From CAVVZJ01 sp963752755 (GTDB taxonomy: Bacteria; Planctomycetota; Planctomycetia; Isosphaerales; Isosphaeraceae), in NCBI GenBank assembly GCA_963752755.1, contig CAVVZJ010000008.1:84236-148235 (forward strand): a stretch of 64,000 nucleotides of DNA, in the 5' to 3' direction. Positions 55,721 to 64,000 of this stretch are shown here, piece by piece; within the stretch, counting starts at the first letter, position 1, and the number at the start of each line of letters is the position of its first letter. The translations under genes were made by a program, and so were the position numbers. The notes beneath the pieces are model-generated. The model did no database searches. It saw nothing but the letters and a program-made list of their open reading frames with translations, and was not told the origin of the DNA.

Positions 55721-56154
55721 ACGGCGCGGGACGGCTGTCCGCCTTCCGAACCGAAGCAGACCTATTGAAGGCGAAGCTCGGACCCGCTCGGCTCTCCCAC
55801 CCTGAGGAGTTCGCCGGCACCCTTCGCCAACTCGAAGAGGCGGGAGTGGAGGTCGAGTACCGGACTGGCACCCTCGCGTACGCTCCGGAGAGGGGCGGGC
55901 CAGGAAGAATGATCCTCGATCCGGACGCCTCCCTGGGTGCACTCCGTCACGACTGTAAGCATTTCGCGGACGTTCGAGACGCCGGGTATCCTGGGTTCGG
56001 GCGATACATGGCGGACCCTCAGGAGTTTGCCCGAATGGAAGTCCGCGCTTATATGGAGGAGGTGAAGCTCGCCAGGGAACTGGGGCACCTCGACGTAGTG
56101 CCGAACATCCTGCAGCAAATGAAAGACAGGGTCGGGCAGATCCTGGGGAAGTAA
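55705..56154 (+). CDS. Zincin-like metallopeptidase toxin domain (orphan C-terminal tip)
   Basis: 149 residues. The segment LDPDASLGALRHDCKHFADV has H82-x3-H86 and is followed by RDAGYPGFGRYMADPQEFARMEVRAYMEEVKLA, typical of zincin-like toxin domains at the ends of polymorphic or Rhs-type toxins. There is no secretion signal or delivery domain: upstream sequence switches abruptly to the truncated LolA-like gene. The gene therefore looks like the C-terminal tip of a larger toxin, cut off by the rearrangement. The next gene overlaps by one base (TAATG), as toxin-immunity pairs do. Confidence 0.6.
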   Translation: MVVGVHGAGRLSAFRTEADLLKAKLGPARLSHPEEFAGTLRQLEEAGVEVEYRTGTLAYAPERGGPGRMILDPDASLGALRHDCKHFADVRDAGYPGFGRYMADPQEFARMEVRAYMEEVKLARELGHLDVVPNILQQMKDRVGQILGK

Positions 56155-56522
56155 TGATGACAAAAACAGCCCAAGAAACCGTCCGACTCCTCCGCTCCGG
56201 CGAGGTGCCCGTCGAAGACATCCGTCGGTTGTTACACGACGATTCAATCGTCGTCCGTGCGAACGCCCTGGAAGCACTCGTCAACCACGCCCGGCATGGG
56301 GAGGGATTGCTCGACGAGATTCGCGAGGCCGCAACCTCCCCCGAGAACCAAGTCCGGCTCATGGGCAGCATTTCGGTGGCCCATGTAGCGGTGGCGTGCC
56401 TGATGAGGGTGGGTGGCGACCGGGCCGTCGACGTGGCGCGGGACCTGATCGCTTCTTGGCCCGAGCCGGATCGCACCGATCTGCTTTGGTATCTCAAGTC
56501 GGAAGGCTTGGTCGACCGGTGA
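56154..56522 (+). CDS. HEAT-like repeat protein, probable immunity protein
   Basis: 122 residues from MMTKTAQETVRLLRSGEVPV. EDIRRLLHDDSIVVRANALEALVNHARHG and SVAHVAVACLMRVGGDRAVDVARDLI form short helical pairs like HEAT repeats, found in many immunity proteins. The start overlaps the toxin-tip stop (TAATG). The role as immunity protein rests on position and fold only. Confidence 0.55.
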   Translation: MMTKTAQETVRLLRSGEVPVEDIRRLLHDDSIVVRANALEALVNHARHGEGLLDEIREAATSPENQVRLMGSISVAHVAVACLMRVGGDRAVDVARDLIASWPEPDRTDLLWYLKSEGLVDR

Positions 56523-56574
56523 AGCGGCCCCGGCCCCAGGGGTCAGCCAGCCCTTACTCCGGCAAAGGCGGTGA

Positions 56575-58138
56575 GTTGACGCCAGCTCACGAGCCGGGTG
56601 ACGAGAGGGGCCCGCGAACGGCCTCAGGCCGCAGCCCCGGCAGGCTCACCCCCGGAGGCGACCAACGCGGGCGCTGGCCGTCCCGAGAAGTGAGAACGGA
56701 GGCATTCCGTCAGGTACACGAGCACCGATTGGTCCCGTTGGCGGCACGTCGCCACCGCCGACAGCATCCGCTCCACGAACCGGCTCCCGCCTTCGCTGTC
56801 GGTGCCGCCGCTGATCCGCCGCCAGATCACGGCGTGCCGCAACGCTCGCTCGGCCGCGTTGTTCGTCGGCTCGACGCCGTCGACCCGGGTGAAGGTCCAC
56901 AGGCAATCCCACAGGCGCAGCAACTCGCCGCATGTCGCCGCCGTCTTCGGCGCAGCCACACCGAGACCCGCGCTCCAGGCTCGAACGGACCATCGGCCGC
57001 AACCACGCCACGGTCTGAAGGAAGGTCGACCGTCGGATGGTGCCGTCGCGGACCTTGTGCCAGGACTCGAACAGCTTGTTCGACTGCCAGAGCAATTGCC
57101 GCCCGACGTCCGTCGCCGTCGCCGTCGCGGTCGATCATCGCCTGGAAGTCGCGGCGGAGATGGGCCCAGCAAACCTGTCTCGACTTGAGCTCGATCCACT
57201 CGTAACCGGGGAAGCGGTCGCTGATGACGATCGGCTTCGGCTCCTCGCCGAGCAGGTCCGCGGCCACCGCCCCGGCCCGCGAGCGGGCGATGCGGAAGAC
57301 GACCCCCACCGAGGTCACCACGACCCAGAGCCAGGCCTTGAGGTGCGCCTCCCGCCAGCCCGTCTCGTCGATGTTCGCCGCCTCGGCGGCCTTCACCGCC
57401 TCGGCCAACTCGGCCACCGGTCGCTCCAGCACGTCCGCCGTGATCCGCTCCAGCTTGGCGATCATGCCGACGGAGATCGTCAGGCCCAGGAGGTCGGAGC
57501 CGAGTTGCACAACCTGCCGCTTGCTCAACCGGTACGCCCCGGTCAGCACACTGAGGGCCGCGTGCAACCGGGGGCCGAACGACGTGCGGGGCACGCCTTC
57601 GGGCAGCGCCCCGCAGGTGACCGCCTTGCAGTGCGGGCAACAGAGGCGATGGAGCCGGTACTCGTGCACCTCGGGCTCGATCGGCGGCAACTCGGCCACC
57701 TGGTGGCGCCGGGGCTCGGCGTCCACACCGCTCAGCGGGTGCCGACACCGCCGGCACTCCGTCGGCTTGCAGTCGGTGACCGAGGCGACGCGTTCGGGCG
57801 GCACCAGGACCCTCATCCGACGCGGATGCCCCTTTTGGCCGCCCCGGCGCTTCTTCGACGGAGGTGTCGGCGGCTTACGCTTGACGCCGATCGGGTCGGA
57901 CGACGGCGGCTTGGAGCTGTTGGTGGAGTTCTGTTCGACGCGGGCCGTCAGATCCCGGACATGCTGTTCCAACTCGGCGACCCGTCGTTCCAATCCCTCG
58001 ACGACGGAGCCGATGACCGCACGGGCTTCATCCGAGAGACTGTCCCAGACGTGCTGAGGGATCAAGGTCGGCCGGTCCATGCCGCCGTTATAATCGCGCG
58101 GACATGACCAAGCAACCCGGGCCGTGAACGGCTACTAC
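56575..58138. mobile_element. IS66-family element (borders approximate)
   Basis: Imperfect ends: GTTGACGCCAGCTCACGAGC at 56575 and, on the other strand from 58138, GTAGTAGCCGTTCACGGCCC; both continue with CCGGGT. Only the tnpC gene is present, without tnpA/tnpB. No exact target duplication was found. The right border coincides with the abrupt end of the ParB-methyltransferase gene. Confidence 0.6.
56624..58080 (-). pseudogene. IS66-family transposase (TnpC), two frame changes
   Basis: Starts MDRPTLIPQHVWDSLSDEAR. A coiled-coil leader (VVEGLERRVAELEQHVRDLT) is followed by STNSSKPPSSDPIG, the IS66 signature, and a zinc-binding CKPTECRRCRHPLSG...CCPHCKA. The catalytic core has NIDETGWREAHLKAWLWVVV and SDRFPGYEWIELKSRQVCWAHLRRDFQAM. 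The frame changes near 57105 and again near 56965, ending GVEPTNNAAERALRHAVIWRR (Glu region). No stop at either shift; probably sequencing indels, but activity is uncertain. Confidence 0.85.
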
Positions 58139-58946
58139 GGCAGGTAGTAGACCCCGGTGGAGCAGGCCAGAATCCCGTCGGGCTTCAGGAGCCGGACAGC
58201 CGCCTGGGCCAGATCGGGGCCGAGCTTCGCCTCCCACGGCGGGTCGGTGAGGATCAGGTCGGCGGTGCCCGGCGCGATCCGGTCCCCGAGCTTGCGGAGG
58301 TCGCAGGCCCAGATCAGGAAATCCTCCCCGAGCCTCGTCGAGCCCTTCGCCTGGCTGATCCGGGCCTCTCGTTCCTTCTGCCACTTCAGGGTCCGCAGGT
58401 CCCGGACGTTGACCGGCTCGTCCGGGGCGTCGTCGCCGAGTTCCTCCAGGAGCCGGGAGACCTCCCGGGCCTGGGCCTCGCCGGAGGTGTAGACGACCGG
58501 CTTGCGGGCCGGGTATCGCTTGCCGTCCGCGCCGTTGCGGACCCCCAGGTTGGGAATTTCCCCAACTGCCTCAAGGCGGCGCCGGACGGCCCCCACCGTC
58601 TTGTGGTCCGCCCCGGCCCGCCCGGCGATCACGTTGTCCGAGGCGTGTTGGTCCCTTCTCAATTCCCAGGCGATCAGTTCGCGCATCTGGGCCTGGCTGA
58701 GGTGCCTCCGGTACACGTTGACCCGGAGCCGCAGGTCCTCCCGCTCGGCCTCGGAGAGCTTGCCCACGACGATCTTGGGGATATAGTCGAGGCCGATCTC
58801 CTCTGCGATTTCCATGCGGAGTCGGCCATCCAGGACCTCGCCATCCGGGGTGACGATCACGGGTACCAACATACCCCGCTCCTGGATATCCTCCAGGAGT
58901 CGGGCTGGAGTCCGGGGTCGATCGGCGGCAGTTCGGGCGGGCTCAC
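58135..58946 (-). pseudogene. ParB-type nuclease/adenine methyltransferase protein, truncated by IS66
   Basis: GTG 58946 begins SPPELPPIDP; a frame change near 58915 leads to TPARLLEDIQERGMLVPVIV, the ParB N-terminal domain, then VLDGRLRMEIAEEIGLDYIP and a helix-turn-helix-like AGADHKTVGAVRRRLEAVGE. The C-terminal part starts a DNA methyltransferase domain: DLILTDPPWEAKLGPDLAQA (DPPW motif). The protein then stops at ACSTGVYYLP, exactly at the IS66 border, so the rest of the methyltransferase is missing. Such fusions are typical of phages and integrated elements. Confidence 0.75.
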
Positions 58947-59010
58947 GGCGGGGCTCCGGGGTACGAGGGTCGGGACCGCTCCGGTGTCAATCCACCATAG
59001 GACGGCCAAT

Positions 59011-59158
59011 AGAGTCGCTGCACAATAAGAGCCGATTCCACCCTAACTATCATAATGGCAAGAACTTGCGGCCATCTTTCACTCCAAGGTGAAAGGTGGC
59101 ACAAGTTTCTCTCAGGAAAGAGCTTACAGCAAGGGCGTCGTTATTGTGCAGAGATTCT
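59011..59158. mobile_element. MITE-like element with 18-bp inverted repeats
   Basis: AGAGTCGCTGCACAATAA (59011-59028) and TTATTGTGCAGAGATTCT (59141-59158) are complementary but for two positions. The 148-base interior is of lower GC content and holds a small hairpin (TTTCACTCCAAGGTGAAA). No coding capacity. Confidence 0.65.
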
Positions 59159-59226
59159 AATATAAGCAGGCGCCCGGAGCGTGGCCAGAAGTCACCGCCG
59201 GGTTGGTCGCGGGGCGTTGGGCGGGT

Positions 59227-59819
59227 TCATTCGTGACGGGTCGGCGGCGTTTGCGACGATCGCGGGTCTTGGAGCAAGTCCGCGATGTCGGCGCCGGTCA
59301 GCCGACGCCTGGCCAGTAACGCATCGGCCAGCACCAGGAGCCGTCCCAGTAGACGCTCAGGATGAGTACCGTCTTTGAGGTGAGACGCCCCAGATGGACT
59401 TCGGCGTCCTCTCCGGCGGCCACCGCCAGGGCGGCGGCGTGGACGACCGCATCGAGGTCGGAGTCGGTCGGTTGCTTCCGGAGCGGAGCGCCCCGGTACA
59501 TCCGGACGGCGAGGTCGCCCGCCAGGCTGACCATGGCCTCGCGATCGGCGAGAGTTCGGCGATGTCGGTCCTTCGAGATCGAGGCGGGCGGGCCGGGAAA
59601 GTATGCCTGCCCCCACGAGGTCCCGGGGCGGTGCCGGCGGGCGATCTGGTCGTACTCCGCGTCGGTGACCATCGCCAGGCCGAGGACGCGAATCCCGGTC
59701 GCCCAAGCCACGACCGCGTGGGCGCCTTCGTGGAGGGCGATCTCGAACAGCGACAACGCCAGTCGCTTGGAACTCGTTGCGATACTCGGGCGCTCGTTGG
59801 CTCGTGGTCGGTTGCCCAT
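59227..59819 (-). pseudogene. Stand-alone M41-like metalloprotease domain, one frame change
   Basis: From MGNRPRANERPSIATSSKRL the protein has LFEIALHEGAHAVVAWATGIRVLGLAM, a zinc-binding HExxH (HEGAH) followed by the glycine-rich turn as in FtsH-type M41 peptidases. DREAMVSLAGDLAVRMYRGAP and SDLDAVVHAAALAVA match the M41 helical part. The frame changes near 59375-59380, then GTHPERLLGRLLVLADALLARRRLTGADIADLL to the stop at 59227. There is no AAA ATPase domain. Such proteins occur in phage-like and defence contexts; function is not established. Confidence 0.7.
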
Positions 59820-60069
59820 GCCCTTATCTATCCTGCCGGGCGAAGAACCGTCCTATTGCCTCTCCGAGGGGGAGAAATCGGCAACCGCCGGGGTGGCTAA
59901 ATTCGCCACCCTCGGCGCCCAGGAGTCCCCTCTTCGGGGAACCTCGATCGCCGTCCCGGAGGCCGTTCCACCCCCCCGGCGGAGGGGACCCGCTTCAGCT
60001 TTTTATCTCTGAATTGTTTCGTTTTCGGAAGCCAAACACGGTCCGGCGGGGGATCGCCCACGTCCCGGA

Positions 60070-60798
60070 TCAGCCTGACAGCAGGGCGCGGAGCGACTCG
60101 GCGTTGCGGACCGCGTGTCCGTGCCCGTCGTTGTTGAAGTAGGCGTACACGTCCCGGCCCTGGGCCGCCCACTCGCGTATCCGCTCGGCCCACCAGCGGA
60201 GGTCGGCCTCGGGGTACGAGCCGCCGTAGAGCCGGCCCGGGTCGGGGCCGTGCAACCGGACGTAGACGAACGGTGCCGTGGCCCGGAGCATGCACGCCAG
60301 GTTCGCCCCGCTCATGACGCAGTAGGCCACGCCCCGCCGCTCCAGCAGCGCGAAGGTCTCCTCGCGGTGCCAACTCGGGTGCCGGAACTCGATCGCCAGC
60401 CGGGGCCAGGAGGGGGCGACCTCCAGGAACGCCGCCAGCCGCTCCGGGTGGTAGGGGAAGTGGGGCGGCAGTTGCAGGACCAGCACGCCCATCTTCTCGC
60501 CCAGTTGCCGCAATCCGGCGTCCATCCGCTCCAGCCAGGGGGCCGGATCGTTGAGCTTGCGGAACTGGGTCAGGCCGCGCGATGCCTTGGCGCTGAAGAG
60601 GAAGCCGTCGGGGGTGCGGTCGCGCCAGTTGGCGAAGACCTCGGGTTTGGGCCAGCGGTAGAACGTGTTGTTGACCTCGACGGTGGCGAACCGGCGGGCG
60701 TAGGCGTCCAGGCGGGGGAGGCTGGGGGTGCCGGGCGGGTAGACGATCCCCTCCCAGTGGTCGTAGCTCCAGCCGGAGGTGCCGATGTGGATCGCCAT
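60070..60798 (-). CDS. DUF72 family protein
   Basis: 242 residues starting MAIHIGTSGWSYDHWEGIVYPPG, the DUF72 hallmark. FATVEVNNTFYRWPKPEVFANW, FLFSAKASRGLTQFRKL, VLVLQLPPHFPYHPERLAAF, LAIEFRHPSWHREETFALL, FVYVRLHGP and DVYAYFNNDGHGHAVRNAESL complete the TIM-barrel-like fold. The family is widespread and its biochemical role is not known. Intact. Confidence 0.93.
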   Translation of the reverse strand: MAIHIGTSGWSYDHWEGIVYPPGTPSLPRLDAYARRFATVEVNNTFYRWPKPEVFANWRDRTPDGFLFSAKASRGLTQFRKLNDPAPWLERMDAGLRQLGEKMGVLVLQLPPHFPYHPERLAAFLEVAPSWPRLAIEFRHPSWHREETFALLERRGVAYCVMSGANLACMLRATAPFVYVRLHGPDPGRLYGGSYPEADLRWWAERIREWAAQGRDVYAYFNNDGHGHAVRNAESLRALLSG

Positions 60799-61088
60799 GG
60801 CGGGTCGCCGGGTTCGCAGGAGCGGCCCGTTATTGTCTTGAGGGTCAGGGGACTTGAGCAGCCAGCGTTTCTTCCTCGGACCCCAGATCGGGCAAATTCG
60901 GGACCTGCCGCCGGTCGTTCCACTCACCCCGAAGGCCGGACCCGTGATTCAGCCTTCCATGCCGACATCCAGACTGAACGCCCTTTCCTCATGGCCCCGC
61001 TTCCCGTAGACTAGGCCCCTCGGCCACAAAGATGTTGTGTCGATGCCAATGGAGGCATCGTGCCCCTTGCGCCGGAGGGGAGTGCTTC

Positions 61089-64000
61089 GTGGAAGACACC
61101 GCCGCCGCGACCGCGAGCGGAGCCCGGATCGAGGGCTCCGACGCGGGGCCGCCCGGATCGACGCCGATCCCCGATTTCGCCACCGACTCCGAGGTCGTCC
61201 GGGTCGTCGCCGAGGGGGAGCGCCTGGCCTTCGGCCACCTGGTCAACCCCGCCTTCGCCACCGAAATCTCCATGATCGACCCGCTGCCCCACCAGCGGAT
61301 CGCCGTCTACGACCACATGCTGACCCAGCCCCGCCTCCGGTTCCTCCTGGGCGACGAACCGGGTGCCGGGAAGACCATCATGGCGGGCCTCTACATCCGC
61401 GAGATGCTCGCCCGAAGGCTGCTGCGTCGGGTCCTGATCGTGCCCCCCGCCGGCCTGGTCGGCAACTGGGAGCGGGAACTCAGGGACCTCTTCGCCCTCG
61501 ACTTCCGCATCGTCACCGGCTCGGACTCCCGGGCCGGCAACCCGTTCGCGGGCGACGGCGGCGACCGGGTGATCGTCAGCGTCGATACCCTGGCCAGCGA
61601 GCGGACCTTCGCACGGCTCCAGGAGCCGGGTGTCGAGCCCTACGACCTGGCCATCTTCGACGAGGCCCACAAGCTCGCGGCCGACCGCCAGCCCGACTTC
61701 ACCATCCGCAAGACCGACCGTTATCGAGTCGCCGAGGCCCTGGCCGGCATCCCCTCCGGCGAGCCCCGCTGGTCGCTGGACTGGGCCTGCACCCACCTGC
61801 TGCTGCTGACGGCCACGCCCCACATGGGCAAGGACTTCCCCTACTACGCCCTCTGGCGGCTGCTGGAGCCCGACGCCCTGGCCACGGTGGACGCCTTCAA
61901 CGCCTACCCGGACGACGCCCGCCGCCGCCATTTCCTCCGGCGTACCAAGGAGGAGATGGTCAACTTCGAGGGCAAACGCATCTACCCGGGCCGGGTCAGC
62001 GACACGCTGAGCTACGACCTCTCCCGGGGGGAGATCAGCGAGCAGGCCCTCTACGACAAGACGACCGCCTACATCGAGACCTACTACAACCGCGCCCGCA
62101 TCCTCAACCGCTCGGCGGCCCGGCTGGCGATGTCCGTCTTCCAGCGGCGGCTGGCCAGTTCGACCTATGCCCTGCTGCGGTCCTTCGAGCGCCGGGCCGA
62201 GAAGCTCGACGAATGGGTCGAATTTATCGAGTCGGGCCGGATCACCGCCGAGGAACTGGCGGCCTTGCAGCGGAAGCTGGACGACACCAAGGACGTGTTC
62301 GAGGAGGAGACCGCCGACGAGGAGACCGCCAAGGGGGGCAAGGAGGAGAACGAGATCGCCGAGGCCAAGGCCCTGGGCGGGGTCGTGGCGGTCTCGCTGG
62401 CGGAACTCCAGGCCGAACGGGACCAGGTCGGGGCGCTCCTGGACCTGGCCAGGCAGGTGGACGCCAGGGGGGACGAGTCGAAGTTCGACAAGCTCCGGGA
62501 GGTCCTGGACGACCCCGAGGCCCGGGACGAGAAGCTGCTCATCTTCACCGAGCACCGCGACACCCTGGTTTACCTCGTCCGGCGGCTCGAAGGGCTCGGC
62601 TTCACCGGGTCGGTCGCCCAGATTCACGGCGGGATGGACTTCCGCGAGCGGGAGCGGCAGGTCGAGTTCTTCCGCAGGCCGGGGGGAGAGGGCGGCGCCC
62701 AGTACATGGTCTGCACCGACGCGGCGGGCGAGGGGATGAACATGCAGTTCGCCTGGCGGATGCTGAACTGGGACCTGCCCTGGAACCCGGCCCGGCTGGA
62801 GCAGCGGATGGGCCGCATCCACCGCTACGAGCAGGAGCACGACCCGGTCTACATCGCCAACCTCGTGGCCGGCAAGACCCGCGAGGGGCGGGTGATGAAG
62901 ACCCTGCTGGACAAGATCGAACGCATCCGCAAGGAACTGGGGCGGGACAAGGTCTTCGACGTGATCGGTCGGCTGTTCGAGGGGGTCAGCCTGAAGGAGT
63001 ACATGGAGCGGTCGGTCACCCCGGAGGGGGCCGAGGCCGCGTGCCGAGCCCTGGAGGGGACGCTGACCGGGAGCAGGTCGAGGCCCTGGAGGCGAAGGAG
63101 CGGCGCATCTACGGCGACGGCGGCGACGTGAAGGCAGACCTGGCCGCCGAGCGGGCGAAGCTGGACCGGGAGAACTGGCGTCGGCTGCTGCCGGGCTACG
63201 TACGGCGGTTCGTCGAGAAGTCGGCCCCGTTGATTGGCCTGGGCATCGAGGGGGACCTGGACGGGACCTTCGCCCTGGCGCCGTTACGGCCCGGAGCCCT
63301 GGACTTCCTGTGGCACCTCCTGGAGACCTACCCGCCGGCCCGGAGGCACTGCCTGACGGTCCGCAAGCCGGCGGACCCCGCCGGGGCGATGTTCCTCCAC
63401 CCGGGGGAGCCGGTCTTCGACCGCGTGCGGGTCCACGTCTGCGAGCGGTTCGCCGAGGACGCCCGCCGGGGCGGTGTCTTCGTCGATCCGACGGCGACCG
63501 GGCCGTACCTGTTCCACCTGGCGGCGATCTCGGTCGCCCGGCGGGCCGACCCCGAGATGCCTGCCCTGGTCAGGTCCGAGGTCCTGGAGCACCGCCTCGT
63601 CGGACTGCGGCAGGCCGAAGATGGGTCGATCGAGCAATGTCCGGTGGAGCACCTGCTCTTGCTGAAGGGCGGTCACGGCGTCCCCTCGTCGGCGGCCCCC
63701 CTGGCGACGGAGTCGGGGAGCCTGACGGCGGCTCGGGCCTTCGCCTCGGAGCAGATCGCCCGCCCCCTGGCCGACCGGCTTCTCCAGGAGCGCCTGGAGA
63801 GCCTGCCGTCGCGGCTGGAGTTCGTGGCCCGGGGGTTCGAGTACCAGGACGCCGAACTGGCCCAGACGCGGGGGAAGCTGCGGGAGAAGGCCCAGGCCGG
63901 CGACCCGAGGGCCAAGGGAGAGATGACCAAGATCAGGGACCGGCAGAAGTCGCTGGCCGCCCGCCGCGAGACCGCCCTGGCGGTCCTCCGACGCGAGCCG
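61089..64000 (+). pseudogene. SNF2-type helicase, one frame change, 3' end outside window
   Basis: GTG 61089 has GGAGGGG eight bases upstream. SF2 motifs: RFLLGDEPGAGKTIMAGLYI (Walker A), LAIFDEAHKL (DEAH), LLLLTATPHMG (motif III), EKLLIFTEHRDTLVYLVRRL, YMVCTDAAGEGMNMQFAWRMLNWDLPWNPARLEQRMGRIHR (motifs V-VI). The frame changes near 63068, then EQVEALEAKERRIYGDGGDVKADL and a C-terminal region (GTFALAPLRPGALDFLWHLL, EMPALVRSEVLEHRLVGLRQ) to the window end. This 1,000-residue architecture is found in defence systems, including the DrmD helicase of DISARM, but the neighbours needed to decide lie outside. Confidence 0.8.

Noticed and set aside
1..64000. tRNA or rRNA genes
   Set aside because: I found no convincing cloverleaf, anticodon/T-loop or rRNA core sequences by eye; a tRNAscan run would be needed to exclude them.

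Overview
The window looks like a planctomycete chromosome, most likely from the Isosphaeraceae. GC content is very high. It carries several DUF1559 (H-X9-DG) pseudopilin-like proteins, DUF1573, DUF4058 and TIGR03067 proteins, PEP-CTERM surface proteins with an exosortase/EpsI pair, and an ECF sigma factor fused to a membrane-anchored extension. This assignment comes from gene families, not from a database search.

Layout. 1-17 kb: an exopolysaccharide/exosortase locus. The minus strand carries a tyrosine autokinase, an exosortase, a WecG-type transferase and several GT2/GT4 glycosyltransferases, then EpsI, the priming sugar transferase, an epimerase and another GT4. A divergent, very large TPR gene lies between the two blocks. 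17-21 kb: an orphan XRE regulator; a clear cobalamin riboswitch followed by a DUF1559 protein and a DUF4465 PEP-CTERM protein; then BrnT-like/XRE and HicAB toxin-antitoxin modules. 21-27.5 kb: an ECF sigma factor, a DUF4058 gene split by an ISAs1 copy, and a stack of a MITE, an IS701-like element and an IS5 element. 27.5-32.5 kb: a sulfotransferase, a truncated histidine phosphatase, and an ADP-heptose set (GmhA-, HldD- and HldE-like). 32.7-40.9 kb: HigBA, then a minus-strand operon (LolA-like membrane protein, Cys-rich secreted protein, DUF1559, DUF1573, TIGR03067) broken by two insertion sequences. In both cases, removing the element and one target duplication restores the reading frame across the junction. 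40.3-55.7 kb: a large imperfect inverted duplication whose arms flank about 7.8 kb carrying two HAF-repeat PEP-CTERM genes and an O-antigen ligase/flippase/glycosyltransferase operon. 55.7-64 kb: an orphan toxin-tip/immunity pair, a broken IS66, a truncated ParB-methyltransferase gene, a stand-alone M41-like protease, a DUF72 protein, and a large SNF2-type helicase running off the end.

Many genes that look full length by homology change reading frame without an intervening stop, sometimes many times (TPR gene, two GT4 genes, exosortase, EpsI, HldE, flippase, sigma factor, helicase). The density suggests indel errors in a long-read assembly for at least most of them, so those entries are given as one gene with approximate frame-change positions. 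I recognised no tRNA, rRNA or CRISPR array.

How it fits together: most identifiable functions build or decorate the cell surface (polysaccharide synthesis and export, exosortase-processed PEP-CTERM proteins, heptose, sulfation). Mobile elements and toxin-antitoxin modules are dense from 19 kb onward.
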